DNA from: Penicillium oxalicum | Lineage: Eukaryota > Ascomycota > Eurotiomycetes > Eurotiales > Aspergillaceae | Direction: 5' to 3' | Assembly (NCBI RefSeq): GCF_001723175.1 | Contig: NC_064655.1 | Span: 1,612,001-1,676,000 of the forward strand | Length of the DNA: 64,000 nt | Shown: one piece after another, positions 47,546 to 60,094 of the stretch | Position numbering within the stretch: the first letter of the stretch is position 1 | Layout of the letters: the number at the start of each line of letters is the position of its first letter | Position numbers and translations under genes: made by a program | The notes under the pieces: model-generated | Told to the model about the DNA's origin: nothing | The model's input: only the letters and a program-made list of their open reading frames with translations | Database searches by the model: none

Positions 47546-49615
47546 TCATGGAAGTGGATAAAAGCCAAAGCCGCAGGAGTGTGCCACAAATTCGAATTCA
47601 TGGTCATTTCTGTAAGCTGGCAGCTCCATCCATTCCCTGTCCAAGACGGAGTGTAAAGTTCCCCTGCCCACGCTCCTATCAGAGACCTTGGCCTCCTCAC
47701 AAATCAGACGGACTACCGCCCAGTAGGCCATCGGTTTGCCGAAATTTACGAGAAATCTCTCAGTATCTGGCGACCAGTCACTCCGTTCGTCACAGAGCCG
47801 CTCAATGTTCTCTGCGGTTGGGACCATGTTCCGTTGCAGGACTTCCACGACATCTTGGAGAGTGTTCACAAATTCTCTCTGCAGGGAGTAATTGTTCCCC
47901 ATGTCGTCCTCCAATCTGTCATGAATGGTGCGGAGGGTCATACCATTGCGTGTGATCCACGCATCTCCGTTTTCGATGTCTTCCCGGAACACATCGATCC
48001 AAATGTTGCCCTCTTGGATCAAGGATGACCTCATTCGCGCCGACAAAAATCCCCGGACGCAGCGTCCGCAAGTACAGCCGAATCGTAGAGATTCCTGGCT
48101 CATTCTTGAGGTTTCCGGTTCGGACAGCAACCGTAGACAGGAAATAGCACCGTCGGGATATCCCTCAAAGTTGTTTGATATATGCTCCACAACTAAAGAG
48201 CCACGCCGTTTCTGCGTGCGCATCGTCTCCAGGGTCTTCTGAAGCGCTTCCCATGGGGTGTATCCGTCGATATCGCGAGCCGCCTTCCAACGATCGGCAC
48301 AGAGAACATTCTCGAGCAACCATGATGTGCTCAGAGGCTTCAAGTTGCATACTGTCAGATGTAGTAGCGTAGTCTCGGTGTTTGTGACTTGGTCCCAGTC
48401 AACTTCGTTGTCGGCACAGCTAGCAAAGAAGTCCTCAAGCTCTTCATCATTCAGTGTAATGGCCGCATGATGCAGTGGAAGAGCATGACGAAGTCTTTCC
48501 ATCCTTTGCTGCTGTGCTTGTATCAAAACATCTCGCTCACCGGTCATGGCCAGTCTTTCGTTCTCCAGCTCCTCAGCAAAATTTTCTCGTGGGTCGAAAT
48601 CGGATATTGACGCAATGGCCCGACTCCGATGCTGGACGTCGAAAGATAATGCAAAGCATTGAGAGGCCCCGATGCGGCGAAACCCACAGGAACGGAAAAA
48701 CTCTATGATGCCAAATTGAAGTTGACCCCCGATCGTCAAACGTTCCTTTGTGCACTTGCCAACCAGCTGTAGTCCGATGTCGGTGGGGCTTACTCTGGAA
48801 CTGACTAGAGCATGCAGAATCCATCGTTCCTCTAGTGTGGGAATCAAAAGAGCGGTGCCGGCGTATTTTGGTCTGACCGGCTTCTCTCCCAAGCAGAAAG
48901 TGTGAGCTTTCTCGAGTAACAGAGAAACAATCTCATCCCCCAGCCCTTTCCGGCGGAAGTTGGGATCTGCAATTTCTAGTCTTTCGATGACAAGGAGAGG
49001 GCCGCGGTCAAGCTCGTCTCCCCATACTCCGGTCCCTCGCTGTACCCGGTGATGTTTGAAGTCTGCCCGAAGGGATCCGTATCTGTCAAACATCTGGAAA
49101 GCGATCTGGCCCGTGTGGCTGCATTCTTTCAGCTCATCCCAGAATAGCGAGCGAAAAGCTTCGCGATTGACATATCGGGATAAAGCGTGGGCGATGACAA
49201 CCCCTTCGTAAGTGCGTTCGACGATCAGTTTTGTCATGACTGACGGGCGAGAGCTGGTCTCGTAGGTCCAGAACAGTTCAATCTTGACGTCTCGGGGAAT
49301 CTCGTCGTGAATTGTGAACTCGTGCTCTTCGAGATCTCGTCTTTGACCTAGAAGAACACTCTCCTCATTCGCGTGGTCCTCTTCATCATGAGATTCGTTT
49401 GACTCGTTAAATTCAGAGCCCACTTCAGGCAATTTCAAGTCTTCGTTATCTTCAAATTCGAATTCTATTCATCAAAGGATAATCAGCAACGCCAGCGCGT
49501 CAACTTTTCACAGGCAATCTTCCTACGTGTTAGAGGGGCTTTAGGTGAACACACTGCTGTGACGAAGGAATCTTCCATTCCACCTCATCAGATCTGCATC
49601 TGGATTCATCTTCAT
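47546..49615 (-). CDS. Large fungal protein with N-terminal GNAT-like domain
   Basis: Main exon 49464-47546 plus a proposed first exon 49615-49555 give 659 aa. The main frame has no ATG near its start; splicing at ATGAATAG (49465) to an upstream exon that begins MKMNPDADLMRW keeps the frame. An acidic N-terminus precedes a probable acetyltransferase fold: the segment LLVIERLEIADPNFRRKGLG then DEIVSLLLEKAHTF has the RxxGxG acetyl-CoA loop (RRKGLG, about 191-196). The middle has an ankyrin-like stretch (ALPLHHAAITLNDEELEDFF, TLLHLTVCNLKPLSTSWLLE). A Cys cluster follows (FGCTCGRCVRGFLSARM), suggesting metal binding. I do not recognise a named family; similar long proteins are common in moulds. 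Acetyltransferase activity is inference. Confidence 0.7.
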
Positions 49616-50632
49616 TTTGAAATTAGGTGTTGAATTTGGATTGAAAAGAACTCGAAACTCGTTGAAAAGAAAGGTGAAGGTATTCTAAAAGCCAGTTGGT
49701 GAAGTGAGAGATGAGTGGGAGCTGGCCAGTGAGCTGGTGTTGAAAACAAACAGCATCAGCTCACAAGACTTCAAACTTGTCACGTTACCATAAAGAATGC
49801 ACTGGTATCTCCAGATGAGCATCTTCATCTGGGCCATTACTACATTGAGGGAGCATCATCAAGCACCAATAATCGTAACGTAACCTGATCTGCAACCTGA
49901 GAATTTGTGACTCATGGCCTTTCGAACCTTTCGAAACTTTCTCACCATCATGAGCCTTTCTATATGATCAAAGTCATCTTATTATCCAGTTATCATAGCC
50001 ATTATGAAGAGCGCTGGGTTCCAGGATGATATGAAAGACCATTAATTACCAGTAAACACCTTCGATTTGTGCACTAAAAATTGAATGCCTTTTTTCACTA
50101 GCAGAGTCGAAGTTGATGAGTGCTTGTACATGTTGTGTTGGTAGACAAAGAAGTTCGATAGGGCTGTATGCCTAACATAGCTTTACACACGTCAATAGCA
50201 GCCCTGAGGCTTTTCCTAAATAGAAGAGAAGGAAGACTGTGTGAGACTGAGAACAGCCCTTGTTCGAGGAAAACAAGATTTCGGAAAATAAGATTTCGGA
50301 ATTAAATAGAAAAGAAGCACCTAGATAGAGTAACTTAGGTATCTTGATACGTTTACCGATTTCACCGAATCTTGAGCTTGGGGAGAATTTCCAGCGAGCA
50401 TGCAATACTAAGGTCTCGTTGACATCAAAGCAAACCTCCTCACACTCTTCGCCTGGCCAGATTTGGAAAATAGAAACTTGCACGTTGCCTCCATGATGAA
50501 TGGACTGTTTAGCACCTCGTCCACGGATGAAATGTTGAAAAAAGATCAGACAAGAATAGAAATGAGACCAGAAACAAGCGAGTGGTGCCCATCAACTCCA
50601 TATTCAACCTGCCGTTGCTGAAAAACAATGGA
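49616..50632. other. AT-rich intergenic region
   Basis: Promoter of the GNAT-like gene and 3' side of the folate gene. AT-rich with repeated short AAGATTTCGGAA-type words near 50272-50300. No gene supported. Confidence 0.65.
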
Positions 50633-52167
50633 TTAAACTCGGTAAATCGCATCAGCAACTTTTGTGGCTTGCCACATCTCCTTTACATCGTGCACACGCA
50701 CAATGTCAGCACCCCCCGCAACGCTGGCCGTAACTGTCGCAGCGGTACCCCAGACGCGCTCCTTCGGCGTCTTCACCCCGGTGATATGCCCGATGAATCT
50801 CTTCCGACTTGGGCCCATCAACCACGGGAGACATTCAAGACCCTCAGATTCTTTCAGCTGGTGCAAGTTGCGCAAAATTTCCAAGTCATGGGGCTGATTC
50901 TTTGCGAAACCCAGGCCAGGATCGAGAATGATTCTCCACCGTCGGATACCAGCGGCTTCAGCAGCGGCGAGGCGCTTTCGCATCTCGACGGCTACCTCGG
51001 AAATCACACCATTTGGATACGATGCAAGACTTGTCATCGTTTGAGGTGTGCCTCGCATATGCATTAGAATGATGGATTTTCTGATACGGGCGGCGGTGGG
51101 CAGCATGTCTGGGTCCAAAAGACCACCCGAGACGTCGTTAATGATGTCAGCACCAGCGGCGCAGGCTGCTTCGGCCACTCGTGCACGATATGTATCAATG
51201 CTGATGGCAATGTGGGCAGCTTCTGGAATAGCTTGGCGAATGTGGGTGATAGCAGGGACCACCCGAGCGATCTCTTCATCTGCGCCGACGGGAGTGGAGC
51301 CTGGACGGGTGCTCTCGCCGCCAATGTCGATGATGGTGGCACCAGACGCGACGAAGTTGCGGACCGTCTGAGTGAGTTGGGTAAAGTCCGATGGGGAATG
51401 TACGCCCCCGTCGGAAAAAGAATCCGGCGTCAAGTTCAGAATGGCCATGACGTGGGTGTTGCGGGTAGGATCGGTAGCATGAATTGATGGGAAGGTTGCC
51501 GAGATTGGTGTTGTTGAATGAGGTGTTGGCTCTGGTGGTGGAAGAGCTTTGAGGTGCTCGAGATAAGTTGACGAATTAGATTTTGAGTGAGGTGGTCGCT
51601 CATGCGGGATCAACCTGTGAGTGTTTAGACAAGGAAACTCCTCTATGAGAGGTTGAGGTTGATGCAGACACACTGGCAAAGTGGCCGGAGAACAAAGTCT
51701 CTCTCCAGCATCAATTTATGCGGGATGTTTAATCGTTCATGTTCAAATATTTCTTGATCATATAAGAGAAGATCCAGGTCGATTGACCTTGGGCCTTTGT
51801 CGATCAGCTTTTTTCGACCCAGCGCGTTCTCAATAGACTGCACTGCATCCAGAAGCTCGATGGGCGAGAGGGTAGTCTCGACCTGCGATTAATCAGCGGG
51901 GTACTAAGTGATGAATGAGCAATTCAAGGACATTTCTCGCACCTCGCAGACTCCATTGATGAATGTATCTTGTTCCAGCACATACATCGGCGCTGTTTCG
52001 AAAAGCGAGCTTGTCCTTTTAACTCTAATATTGGCCTTGTCCAGCTCAATACATGCTTTTTCAATCATATCGATCCGGTTTCCCATGTTGCTCCCCAGCG
52101 CAATGAACGCACGGTGTATTTGACGTCCATCATGGACTGGGCGCATAAAGGACTCCATCTGCGGCAT
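50633..52167 (-). CDS. HPPK-DHPS bifunctional folate biosynthesis enzyme
   Basis: Joins 6-hydroxymethyl-dihydropterin pyrophosphokinase and dihydropteroate synthase, two successive steps of folate synthesis; DHPS is the sulfonamide target. Exons 52167-51943, 51882-51674 and 51614-50633 give at least 471 aa. HPPK (about 15-145): RAFIALGSNMGNRIDMIEKA, SSLFETAPMYVLEQDTFING, GPRSIDLDLLLYD. DHPS (about 201-471): MAILNLTPDSFSDGG, ATIIDIGGESTRPG, ADIINDVSGG, ILDPGLGFAKN, WLMGPSRKRFIG, RVHDVKEM. The frame stays open upstream of the chosen ATG (52167) through a Ser/Thr/Arg-rich stretch (RRTYSISGLAKNVHLSQ) that looks like part of a mitochondrial presequence, so a further 5' exon is likely but was not found. 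No dihydroneopterin aldolase domain is fused, unlike yeast Fol1. Confidence 0.9.
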
Positions 52168-53296
52168 CGTTCCGCTTGAGAATCTGCAAGCGGGCACTTG
52201 ATTTCCTGGCAGCGAAGCAAGCTGGCTCAAATGAACATTCTTGGCAAGACCCGAGATAGAATATGTTCTTCTAGTGTGAAATGAGTCTGCTTAAATTTAG
52301 CACACTAGTACTGGTCACATCCAAGCGCGGAATAGGAGCATCAGAGATGAACGCGGGGCCGGATTTTTTTTCTTTTTTCTTTTTTCCTTTTTTTTTTGAC
52401 CCTGACGCGATCGCGATAACTGATCGATAAGGCCGTGGGGGACTAGTAATGAAATTCATGGGGCTGACTCACTTGGACTGAAAACGGCACGTGAACTAGA
52501 CGTCAGGGTGAAAATCAATTGCTGTGTTCCAATACCAGGTTTTGGCTTTCTGCAAGGGGGCAGCCACTGACTTCGTTACTCTCCAGCTACTCAATGGTCG
52601 AGAGTGAAGCCTCAAAGCTGCTGCAGACCTTGGTGACGACAGGGAGCAGTTTGCCGGTCGGATCGGTCGCCAGAAATGCGCCATGTATACATTCGCGCAG
52701 GCCGAGAGTTTGGGAGCGTGAAGGGCCGTGTGGTTCATGCCCATGGATGAGAAAGTGTGATATTCAGGGTTTCCAGGGAGTGGTAAGGTCAAGGAATGGA
52801 ATTCATTTGAAGGTCCAAATGATCAAACTGCTTGTATTCGTCTGATTTGGCCATCGTTGCATCAAGTTGTTCCCGACAAATGGAAGTCCTGGATGCCTGA
52901 ACATCTGCGAGCCTGAACGCCCGAGAGTTAAGGCTTCCATTAAGGTGTGGCTAGCGGCGGATGGATTCCTTACAGAAGTGACCAGTTGCCGAGCCCCGGC
53001 CTGAAGGACCCGTCGATTCGGCGTGGTCCCCCACACATCCCAAATGTCTGAGAGTCGACCGTCGAGAGACTTCCGGAATGAAACCCCGCCCGAGCTAAGA
53101 CGAATCGGGCTTAAGGCCACCGTCGTGAGGAGAGCTGCAAAGGCTGGGCACGCCGGGACCGAGGCATTTGGCTGCGAAAGAGGTCTGTGACAACGTGACA
53201 GGCCGAGGACCGCCCTGTATTTAGAGATCGATCCCGTTCCCCAGATTTTCTATTTTGTCCTTTCGATTTGACTATCTTCCTTTCCACCACAGCATC
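52168..53296. other. Divergent promoter region, folate gene / nitronate monooxygenase
   Basis: 1.1 kb between divergent starts. It may include an unplaced first exon of the HPPK-DHPS gene near 52230-52450. A T-rich/A-rich tract lies at 52366-52398 and a CACGTG box at about 52489. No other gene is supported. Confidence 0.55.
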
Positions 53297-54525
53297 ATGG
53301 CTTCTCCACGTGAGTCCACTATTGGTCTTTTTCGGGCGTGGTAGTATGGTAGCTAATTCCAGATGTTATGTCGCACAGAAGTTATTCGCACTCCCATCAC
53401 TGATCTCCTGAAGATCAACCACCCAGTTCTGCTGGCTGGCATGAACGTGGCTGCCGGCCCCAAGCTGGCTGCTGCGGTCACCAATGCCGGTGGTCTCGGC
53501 GTCATCGGTGGTGTCGGTTACACCCCAGAGATGCTGCGCGAGCAGGTTGCTGAGCTGAAGAGCTACCTGAAGGACAAGAACGCTCCTTTCGGTGTCGATC
53601 TCCTTCTTCCTCAGGTCGGTGGTAGTGCCCGTAAGACCAAGTAAGTCAAGTTGCGTGATTGGGACGTCTTTCAGTTCCATCAGTGTCCAAAATAAGTTCT
53701 TAAGCTAACGGCGTAATTTTCTCGCTGTCCAGCTACGACTACACCAAGGGCAAGCTCAACGAGCTCGTCGACATCATCATCGAAAGCAACGCCAAGCTCT
53801 TCGTGTCTGCCGTCGGTGTTCCCCCCAAGGCCGTTGTCGAGAAGCTTCACGGTGCCGGTATCCTCTGCATGAACATGATCGGTCACCCCAAGCACGTGCA
53901 GAAGGCGCTCGACGTTGGTGTCGATATCATCTGCGCTCAGGGTGGCGAGGGTGGTGGTCACACTGGTGATGTCCCCACCACTATCTTGATCCCCACGGTC
54001 GCCAAGCTCGTCCAGGGTCGCAAGAGCCCTCTGACCGGCCAGCCCATCCAGGTCGTCGCTGCCGGAGGTCTGTACAACGGTAACTCCGTCGCCGCCGCCC
54101 TCATGCTGGGTGCTTCTGCCGTCTGGATCGGTACCCGCTTCATTCTCTCCGAGGAGGCCGGTGCCCCCGTCGCTCACCAGGAGGCTGTCCGCACTGCCGG
54201 CTTCGAAGATAACATTCGCACGATCATCTTCACCGGTCGTCCCATGCGTGTGCGCAAGAACGCCTACATCACCAACTGGGAGGAGAACCGCCAAGACGAA
54301 ATCAAGAAGCTCACTGCCCAGGGTATCATCCCTGTTGAGCACGACTTTGAGAACCTGCCCGATGATGTCGACGACGAGACCCTCGACAATGCCCGTCCCT
54401 TCCTGATGGGCAAGGTCGCCGCCGTTGTGAACGAGAAGAAGTCCGCCAAGGCCATTGTCGATGAGCTCGTGACGGATGCTGCTGCTCTGATCAAGAAGGG
54501 TAACCAGATGGTCTCGAAGTTGTAA
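53297..54525 (+). CDS. Nitronate monooxygenase (2-nitropropane dioxygenase family)
   Basis: FMN-dependent TIM-barrel enzyme that oxidises alkyl nitronates such as the toxin propionate-3-nitronate. Exons 53297-53309, 53379-53640 and 53733-54525 give 355 aa. Marks are ITDLLKINHPVLLAGMNVAA, then AAAVTNAGGLGVIGGVGYTP, the flavin region IICAQGGEGGGHTGDVPT, VVAAGGLYNGNSVAAALMLG and ASAVWIGTRFILSEEAGAP (phosphate-binding end). Exon 1 encodes only MASP. Codon use is strongly biased (GCC, GTC, AAG), pointing to high expression. There is no clear targeting signal. Specific substrate not determined. Confidence 0.92.
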
Positions 54526-57500
54526 ATAATGATCCCTTTTTGTTTCTCTTCAACATTCTGTCGATTTCGCGTTGCATGATCCCCGAGACATAAAATTTGA
54601 ACATTTATTTTCGAATCAAACGTCTCCTTCTATAAAACAGGTGTAGCGAGATCTCCGGTCCATCGAACGAGTGCCCACCCTAGCTTTCAAGACTCCGGTC
54701 ACCTCTCTCAACTCCTTGACGTCGGGTAACGTGCATCACTCGCAAGTCTATCACATTGGTTTCAGTGCGAATTCTTGATAGTAATCACAAGTGAATCAGC
54801 GCCAGTAACATTGTCATTGATTTCTTTCGATCTCTATTGAGCAAGATCAAATCCTTCCAAGGCGTGAAGAAAGCAATAGTGGTGCTTGAATGGGTGAATC
54901 GACCAACGCTATGCGCAGGGCATGACATGTAAGACCGGGATCGAGGCATGCGGTTATACAACGAGGAATCTGTCCCTTTCCCAATATTTTGCACATGGAG
55001 GATAAGTGGCCCAGGTTACCCATAAAATCCACAGAGACGGCGTCAATTTGTCCTGAGTCTGGGGGATAGAAAAGGCCGAAAGACATTTTAGTCACGCCTT
55101 CGAGACCTGAGTGAAACGTGGGCCTGAACATTGGGTCTTGGGGAAATTTACTGACGGTGTTGTCGTGTCTACTTAGGCAGAGTATGCGGAGATCCATGTT
55201 TAGTCACAAGGAAGTGAAGACAAAAAGGCGGTAGAAACTCGAGGTCCTGGCAGAGTAAGGTCCGGAGACTTGTTTTTTTGGGTGCATGGAGAACGGAAAA
55301 TATTATTCTCGTGCTGGCCAAAGAGGAGTCAAACAAGATGTGATACCAAAGACCTTGAGCTAAAGAATTTCAAGTCTTAATAATCTTCGAAAAGAGAGCG
55401 CAAGATTGTCACACCCAGCTGATATCGAGAGTTGAAACAATGGGTGTATGGTGCTTAGGATGTCTCGCACAGGAAATGAGAGAGGTCGCTGTTGTATCCA
55501 ATGGCAACAGAAGAGGAAGAAAAGTGCACAGCTTTTGCGGTGGCAACCAGAGTCAGAAGAATATCTTCTGTGGTTTTCCTGTGGTTGTGCACGAGACGGA
55601 GGGCAATTTTTATAGCCAGGTTCACACAAATCGCACTAGAGAGCCCCCAATCTTTCATGCCCGCACACACACGTAGAGCTCGAGCGGAGTGCCATTAAGG
55701 ACTCGGGTTCAAGCTAGAACGTTTGCACTTGCCCTCTGAGCACGCGTCAACAGGATTTGATTAAGATGAACCAAGCTGCTTTTAAGTAATATCTCATTAT
55801 ATCTTTACAATCCTCCCACCTACGATGACAGTAAAAGGTAAAAGCTCTCGAGAGATTGTCTAGGGACAGGCTCGACGAAGTAACCTCAGCCTTCAAGCCT
55901 TAGAGCTACTAAAGATTACCAGCTGACTCACCACTGCCTATGTACTTTGTGTATAGAGAGTTGACACAATAGAATGACGATGATGTACGAGGGTCTGGCG
56001 GTTAAATGAACACGTCGTATGTGCGCTTATTTATTGGGATATATTTCGATACCAGAATTTCACAGTGAAAGTTATTCTTCAATGTACAAATTTTGACCCT
56101 CTCATGCTAGAACGTAGGCTAGAGGAAACCAAACAGTGCACCAATGCTGACCTAGTACGGTTTTCAACTACCAAGTCCAGAATTAGGCATCGTTGTAGAC
56201 CAGGTATCTTAGCTCACTAGCCATATAAAATTCACAGGATCAAGGAGATCCTAATGAGACGAGGATATTTGATGATTGTGACTGAGCAAATGGATATTGA
56301 TGTTTTGTCTTGTCCGAGGGAGTTGTATAAGTCCGGAATTTGTCTTTGAGGTTTGATGAGGGACTGGCCGATTCGGTTTGATTGGGGTAGAACCTTGGGC
56401 TTCACGATTAGTGATCAACACACATGTGCATAGAAAATCGAAGTACTTTTTTTTTATGATCACAGGTCCAAGGATAGACACGAGAATACTACCTATGCCT
56501 CGAAGAAGGGCCATTTTCCAAATGAATTCTCCGCCTCTATATGCTGTCTTTTGATCTATTTACATTTGCACCTGATTCACTTGAATTTCCTGATGGTTGG
56601 AATACTCCATCGCGATGGAAGTAGGTTCTCCAAGGCACCCATCAATTACATCTATAAAATTAAAGTGGTCCCTGCAGACCTACTCTCTCAAGTACCCTTA
56701 CCAACCGAGTAGAATACCTTGTAGACGGCGACTATGTAGCAATCTTCAAGCGCATCTGTTTTTCACAAGTCATTCGCACCTGTGTATGCATCCTGTGGGA
56801 TACCTATTTAAGCCTTGACAGAAGGTTTTGATGAGAGAAAAACCGTTGTGGGCGTGGGCTAATTATTGCACGTGATTGGAGTACAATTGAGATTGTATTG
56901 TTCGTAGAGACCTTCAACGTATTGTCATGTTAACCCTCCAAACATCTCATACATAGGTACCAGAGTCCAACAGAGTCGTAAATTCTGATGCCCAATTCGG
57001 TGTCCACGCAAACCTTAGAAGCTCCACAGTCAAGTCATGTTTGAAAATCTGTCTGATGATGCCAACATTCAAGCCTCTTTTGCTTACCTTTGATATCTGA
57101 GTTCAACACGGTGGAGCAAAATCTCACTGTGTAAATGGAATGAACCTCTATGCAGCCGTCTTTGCTCAGTGTGACGCTGTAGTTCGTACTGAAACGAATA
57201 GACAGGCGAATTGACTTATTTAAGAATACACTTGGTCGACACTTACAACACGTGTCTATGAGTCCAGTTCAACACCTGTGACGAGAGAAAGGCGGTCTAC
57301 TGTAAGAGGCGCACAGTCTGGAAGAAGGACTTCCTTCAGTCTCCTTGTCATTTCCTAGGGGGAGTTCGGACTCTCATGTTCTTTTTTTGTATTGTAAATG
57401 AAATTTGGTCAAATAAAGATGTGAGAATTGAAAAGAATCTCATCAAATTGTCAACATGACACGATTCACCGACAAGTAGTTTGCGATTACATTGTTTGCG

Positions 57501-58076
57501 AGCTCATCGACGCTATTACGGACTTGGTACAGCTTGAGAAGGGAGCACCAGATGGATTGGAGCGGAGTTATCAGAAGTTCAATAAACCAGTAGCATAACT
57601 CACATCAGTGAAATTACCAGACCGTGATCAAGTCGTTCTCTTTAGATTTTGTCTGTTACAGGCGTCAAAGCGGTCATACACAGGCATGAATTGGATTGAT
57701 CCTGTGGCCAAGGCCTGCTGTTGTCGTGCCCGAGCCAGTGTTCATGAAAAGTTGATGACGAAGGAGACTTGAACGAATGAACAGGTTCAAAAAGTGCAAA
57801 AAACGCCAATATCTGCTCGACCTCCTCGTGTAGCCTCAGCGGCCAGTCACGATTGAACTTGATACCGGACGATACGCACTAGGAGAAACTACCAGGGGGG
57901 CTCAGGCGTGTCGGAAGAGGACGAGTCATGGCCACTGAGCCGCTTCTCATGTGATTCTCGAGAACTCTATCCCCTCTTTTGGTTGACCGCAACCAGAAAA
58001 ATGCGCATGTATGAGGATTTGCTGTAGAGTGAACAACAAGGTTCGAATCTGAAAATGACATGTTACATTTTGAATA

Positions 58077-58118
58077 TACTTTCATGGCCATACTTTCATG
58101 GCCATACTTTCATGGCCA
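58077..58118. repeat. 14-bp tandem repeat, three perfect copies
   Basis: The unit TACTTTCATGGCCA is repeated three times without a mismatch. It includes the inverted word TGGCCA. It lies far from any assigned gene. Confidence 0.95.
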
Positions 58119-58198
58119 CGAACAAGATGTGTCGCTGGATATATGGGCGGCGGGCGAGATACAATCTCAACCGGACCGCGAGACTGTATGTGTGAGAA

Positions 58199-58216
58199 AG
58201 AGAGAGAGAGAGAGAG
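58199..58216. repeat. Short (AG)9 microsatellite
   Basis: A purine dinucleotide run about 80 bp beyond the 14-bp repeat. No gene association seen. Confidence 0.9.
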
Positions 58217-60011
58217 GGAAAAAGACATTGAGACAACGAATCAAACATGGAGCCTCTCTTCGCAATTTTGGCTCTTCCACTTATATGCCAACAGCTAGGG
58301 TCGAGAATGAAGCCAAGACAATAAATGAAGGCAACGCAAATCAACACTTCAGGTGGACGAAGCCTGCACGGCGGATTCGGAGAGCTCCGCATCATCTCGG
58401 TTTGACACAAGCTGCTTTGCGTCATGGAAGGAGGTGAGCACTCTGCTCAGCTTGTTTCAACTTTCTCCAAGTCAAAGCAAAGAGGTCTGCGGTGCAAAAG
58501 GATCGACTTTCGAGATGCAGTAATCGGCCGCTTGAGAAGCCAAGTATCTCCGCACTGGCCCGCAGTCACCTCGATCAGGCATGTCCGAGGTGCAGAATCG
58601 AAGTGATTGGGTCAAGCTTTCAGCCAGAAATGCTATGTTGCATAAAAGGCTGGGCATGCAGGGGGATTGCACCAATAATATCGCGAACGGTGATCTCCGC
58701 TCCTGGTCGCGCCTCTTTTTAAAGTTGGAACGGGAAAGGGAGGAAATATTGTGGCCTGCAAGCCTCTCGTCTCAGCCCTGAGAGCTTCACGCGAGAATCC
58801 GGGGTTGAGATCTGAAGAGGTGCGGAGAAGTCGGTCCCATCGTAGCTTGTATAGGTACGACGTCTTGACGGGGACGAAGGCAAGCCGGGTCGTCATGTTG
58901 ACCCAGTGTCGCGCATTACGGCCGCCCGCCGAGACTAGGCACCGGAGACAGTCGATCGAAGATGACAACATGCCATCTTCAACTGCGCATCATTAGTGGC
59001 TGGAGAGGGGGGAGAAAATAAACTAGGGAGGACTTTTGTTGCGGCATCGGGCCCCATCATGGTTCATTTGCGGATGAATATGACTCGAACAGGGTCGCGA
59101 GAAAGGGCGGACATCCTAGCTATGCAAGTCAAGCTCTCCGACCCGGCGCTCTCCGCACTTATCGTGGCATCACAGATGCAGTCACCTCAATGCGTCAGGA
59201 TACTATTGGGCGAGATGAAATGCTTAGGTTCCGAGTTCGTAGCTGTTATCGTTTGTGGGGAGAGGAAACCAAAACCTGGAGAGCAGACCCGGATGAACCC
59301 CGTCATTGTAGGGTTCAGGTTCCAACAAGGAAGATCGCCGTCTTACAAGCTGACGACCGATCGGACAAGACGGACAAATCCTACAACCTCCAGATAGTGC
59401 TCGTCCTCGCAGGAGAGTATGTAATAGCGCCAGTCAGACAAACGGGGCTGGGCAATTTCCCGACGATGGAGATGGAGACGGAGACGCGTTGCTATCAGAG
59501 CGTATCTCTGCTCGTATCTCGTGCGCCAACGCCCCAAAACTCTCTTATCAAATACTGCAGAGTCCCGAGCCCCCGACTGGCCAACAGGTACCAGACTGAT
59601 GCTTGACTGCTTCTGTTTTTTGCCCAGTTGCCCCCTGCCAGTAGGGTCTCCTGCCTCGTGGCCTCGGGGAAGCGAAAGGCGTCGGAGGGTGAAACCACGG
59701 CGGATGATAAGCTGCGGAAGCTTGCTCGTCCACCTGATTGGTTGTGGGCACGAAAATGAAGAGGAGGACTGCCGAGCCGAGACTTTGATTGGACAATGGC
59801 CGAGTACTGGAGACATTGATACCTGGACCGACCCAGTGAGTTGACCCTTGCAACGCTTGTCATTTGCTCCCAGAGTGGAGGACGCTTTCTGATCTTGATC
59901 CCTTTTTGTGTTTTTCTGGAAGTACATCACATTTTTCCATTTGAATATTTTCTGCTTTGGGCAGGACGAGAGCGGCGGCAGTTTCCTTCTCCTGCGAAGT
60001 CCGTTCTGCAA

Positions 60012-60059
60012 TCCACTCGCCCACTCGCCCACTCGTCCACTCATCCACTTACCCACGCG
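60012..60059. repeat. 8-bp minisatellite-like array, six units
   Basis: Units TCCACTCG, CCCACTCG, CCCACTCG, TCCACTCA, TCCACTTA and CCCACGCG follow head to tail, drifting towards the right end. It lies just beyond the downstream end of the tRNA-like relic on the minus strand. Confidence 0.85.
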
Positions 60060-60094
60060 ACCACCGACTCCCTCCGACGGCCAGAGCCGTTAGG

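Noticed and set aside
53680..54342. Minus-strand frame opposite the nitronate monooxygenase
   Set aside because: Antisense shadow of a highly biased gene; no recognisable domain.
58035..58060. GGTTCGAATC as a possible tRNA B-box
   Set aside because: No A-box at the right distance and no T-stem pairing.
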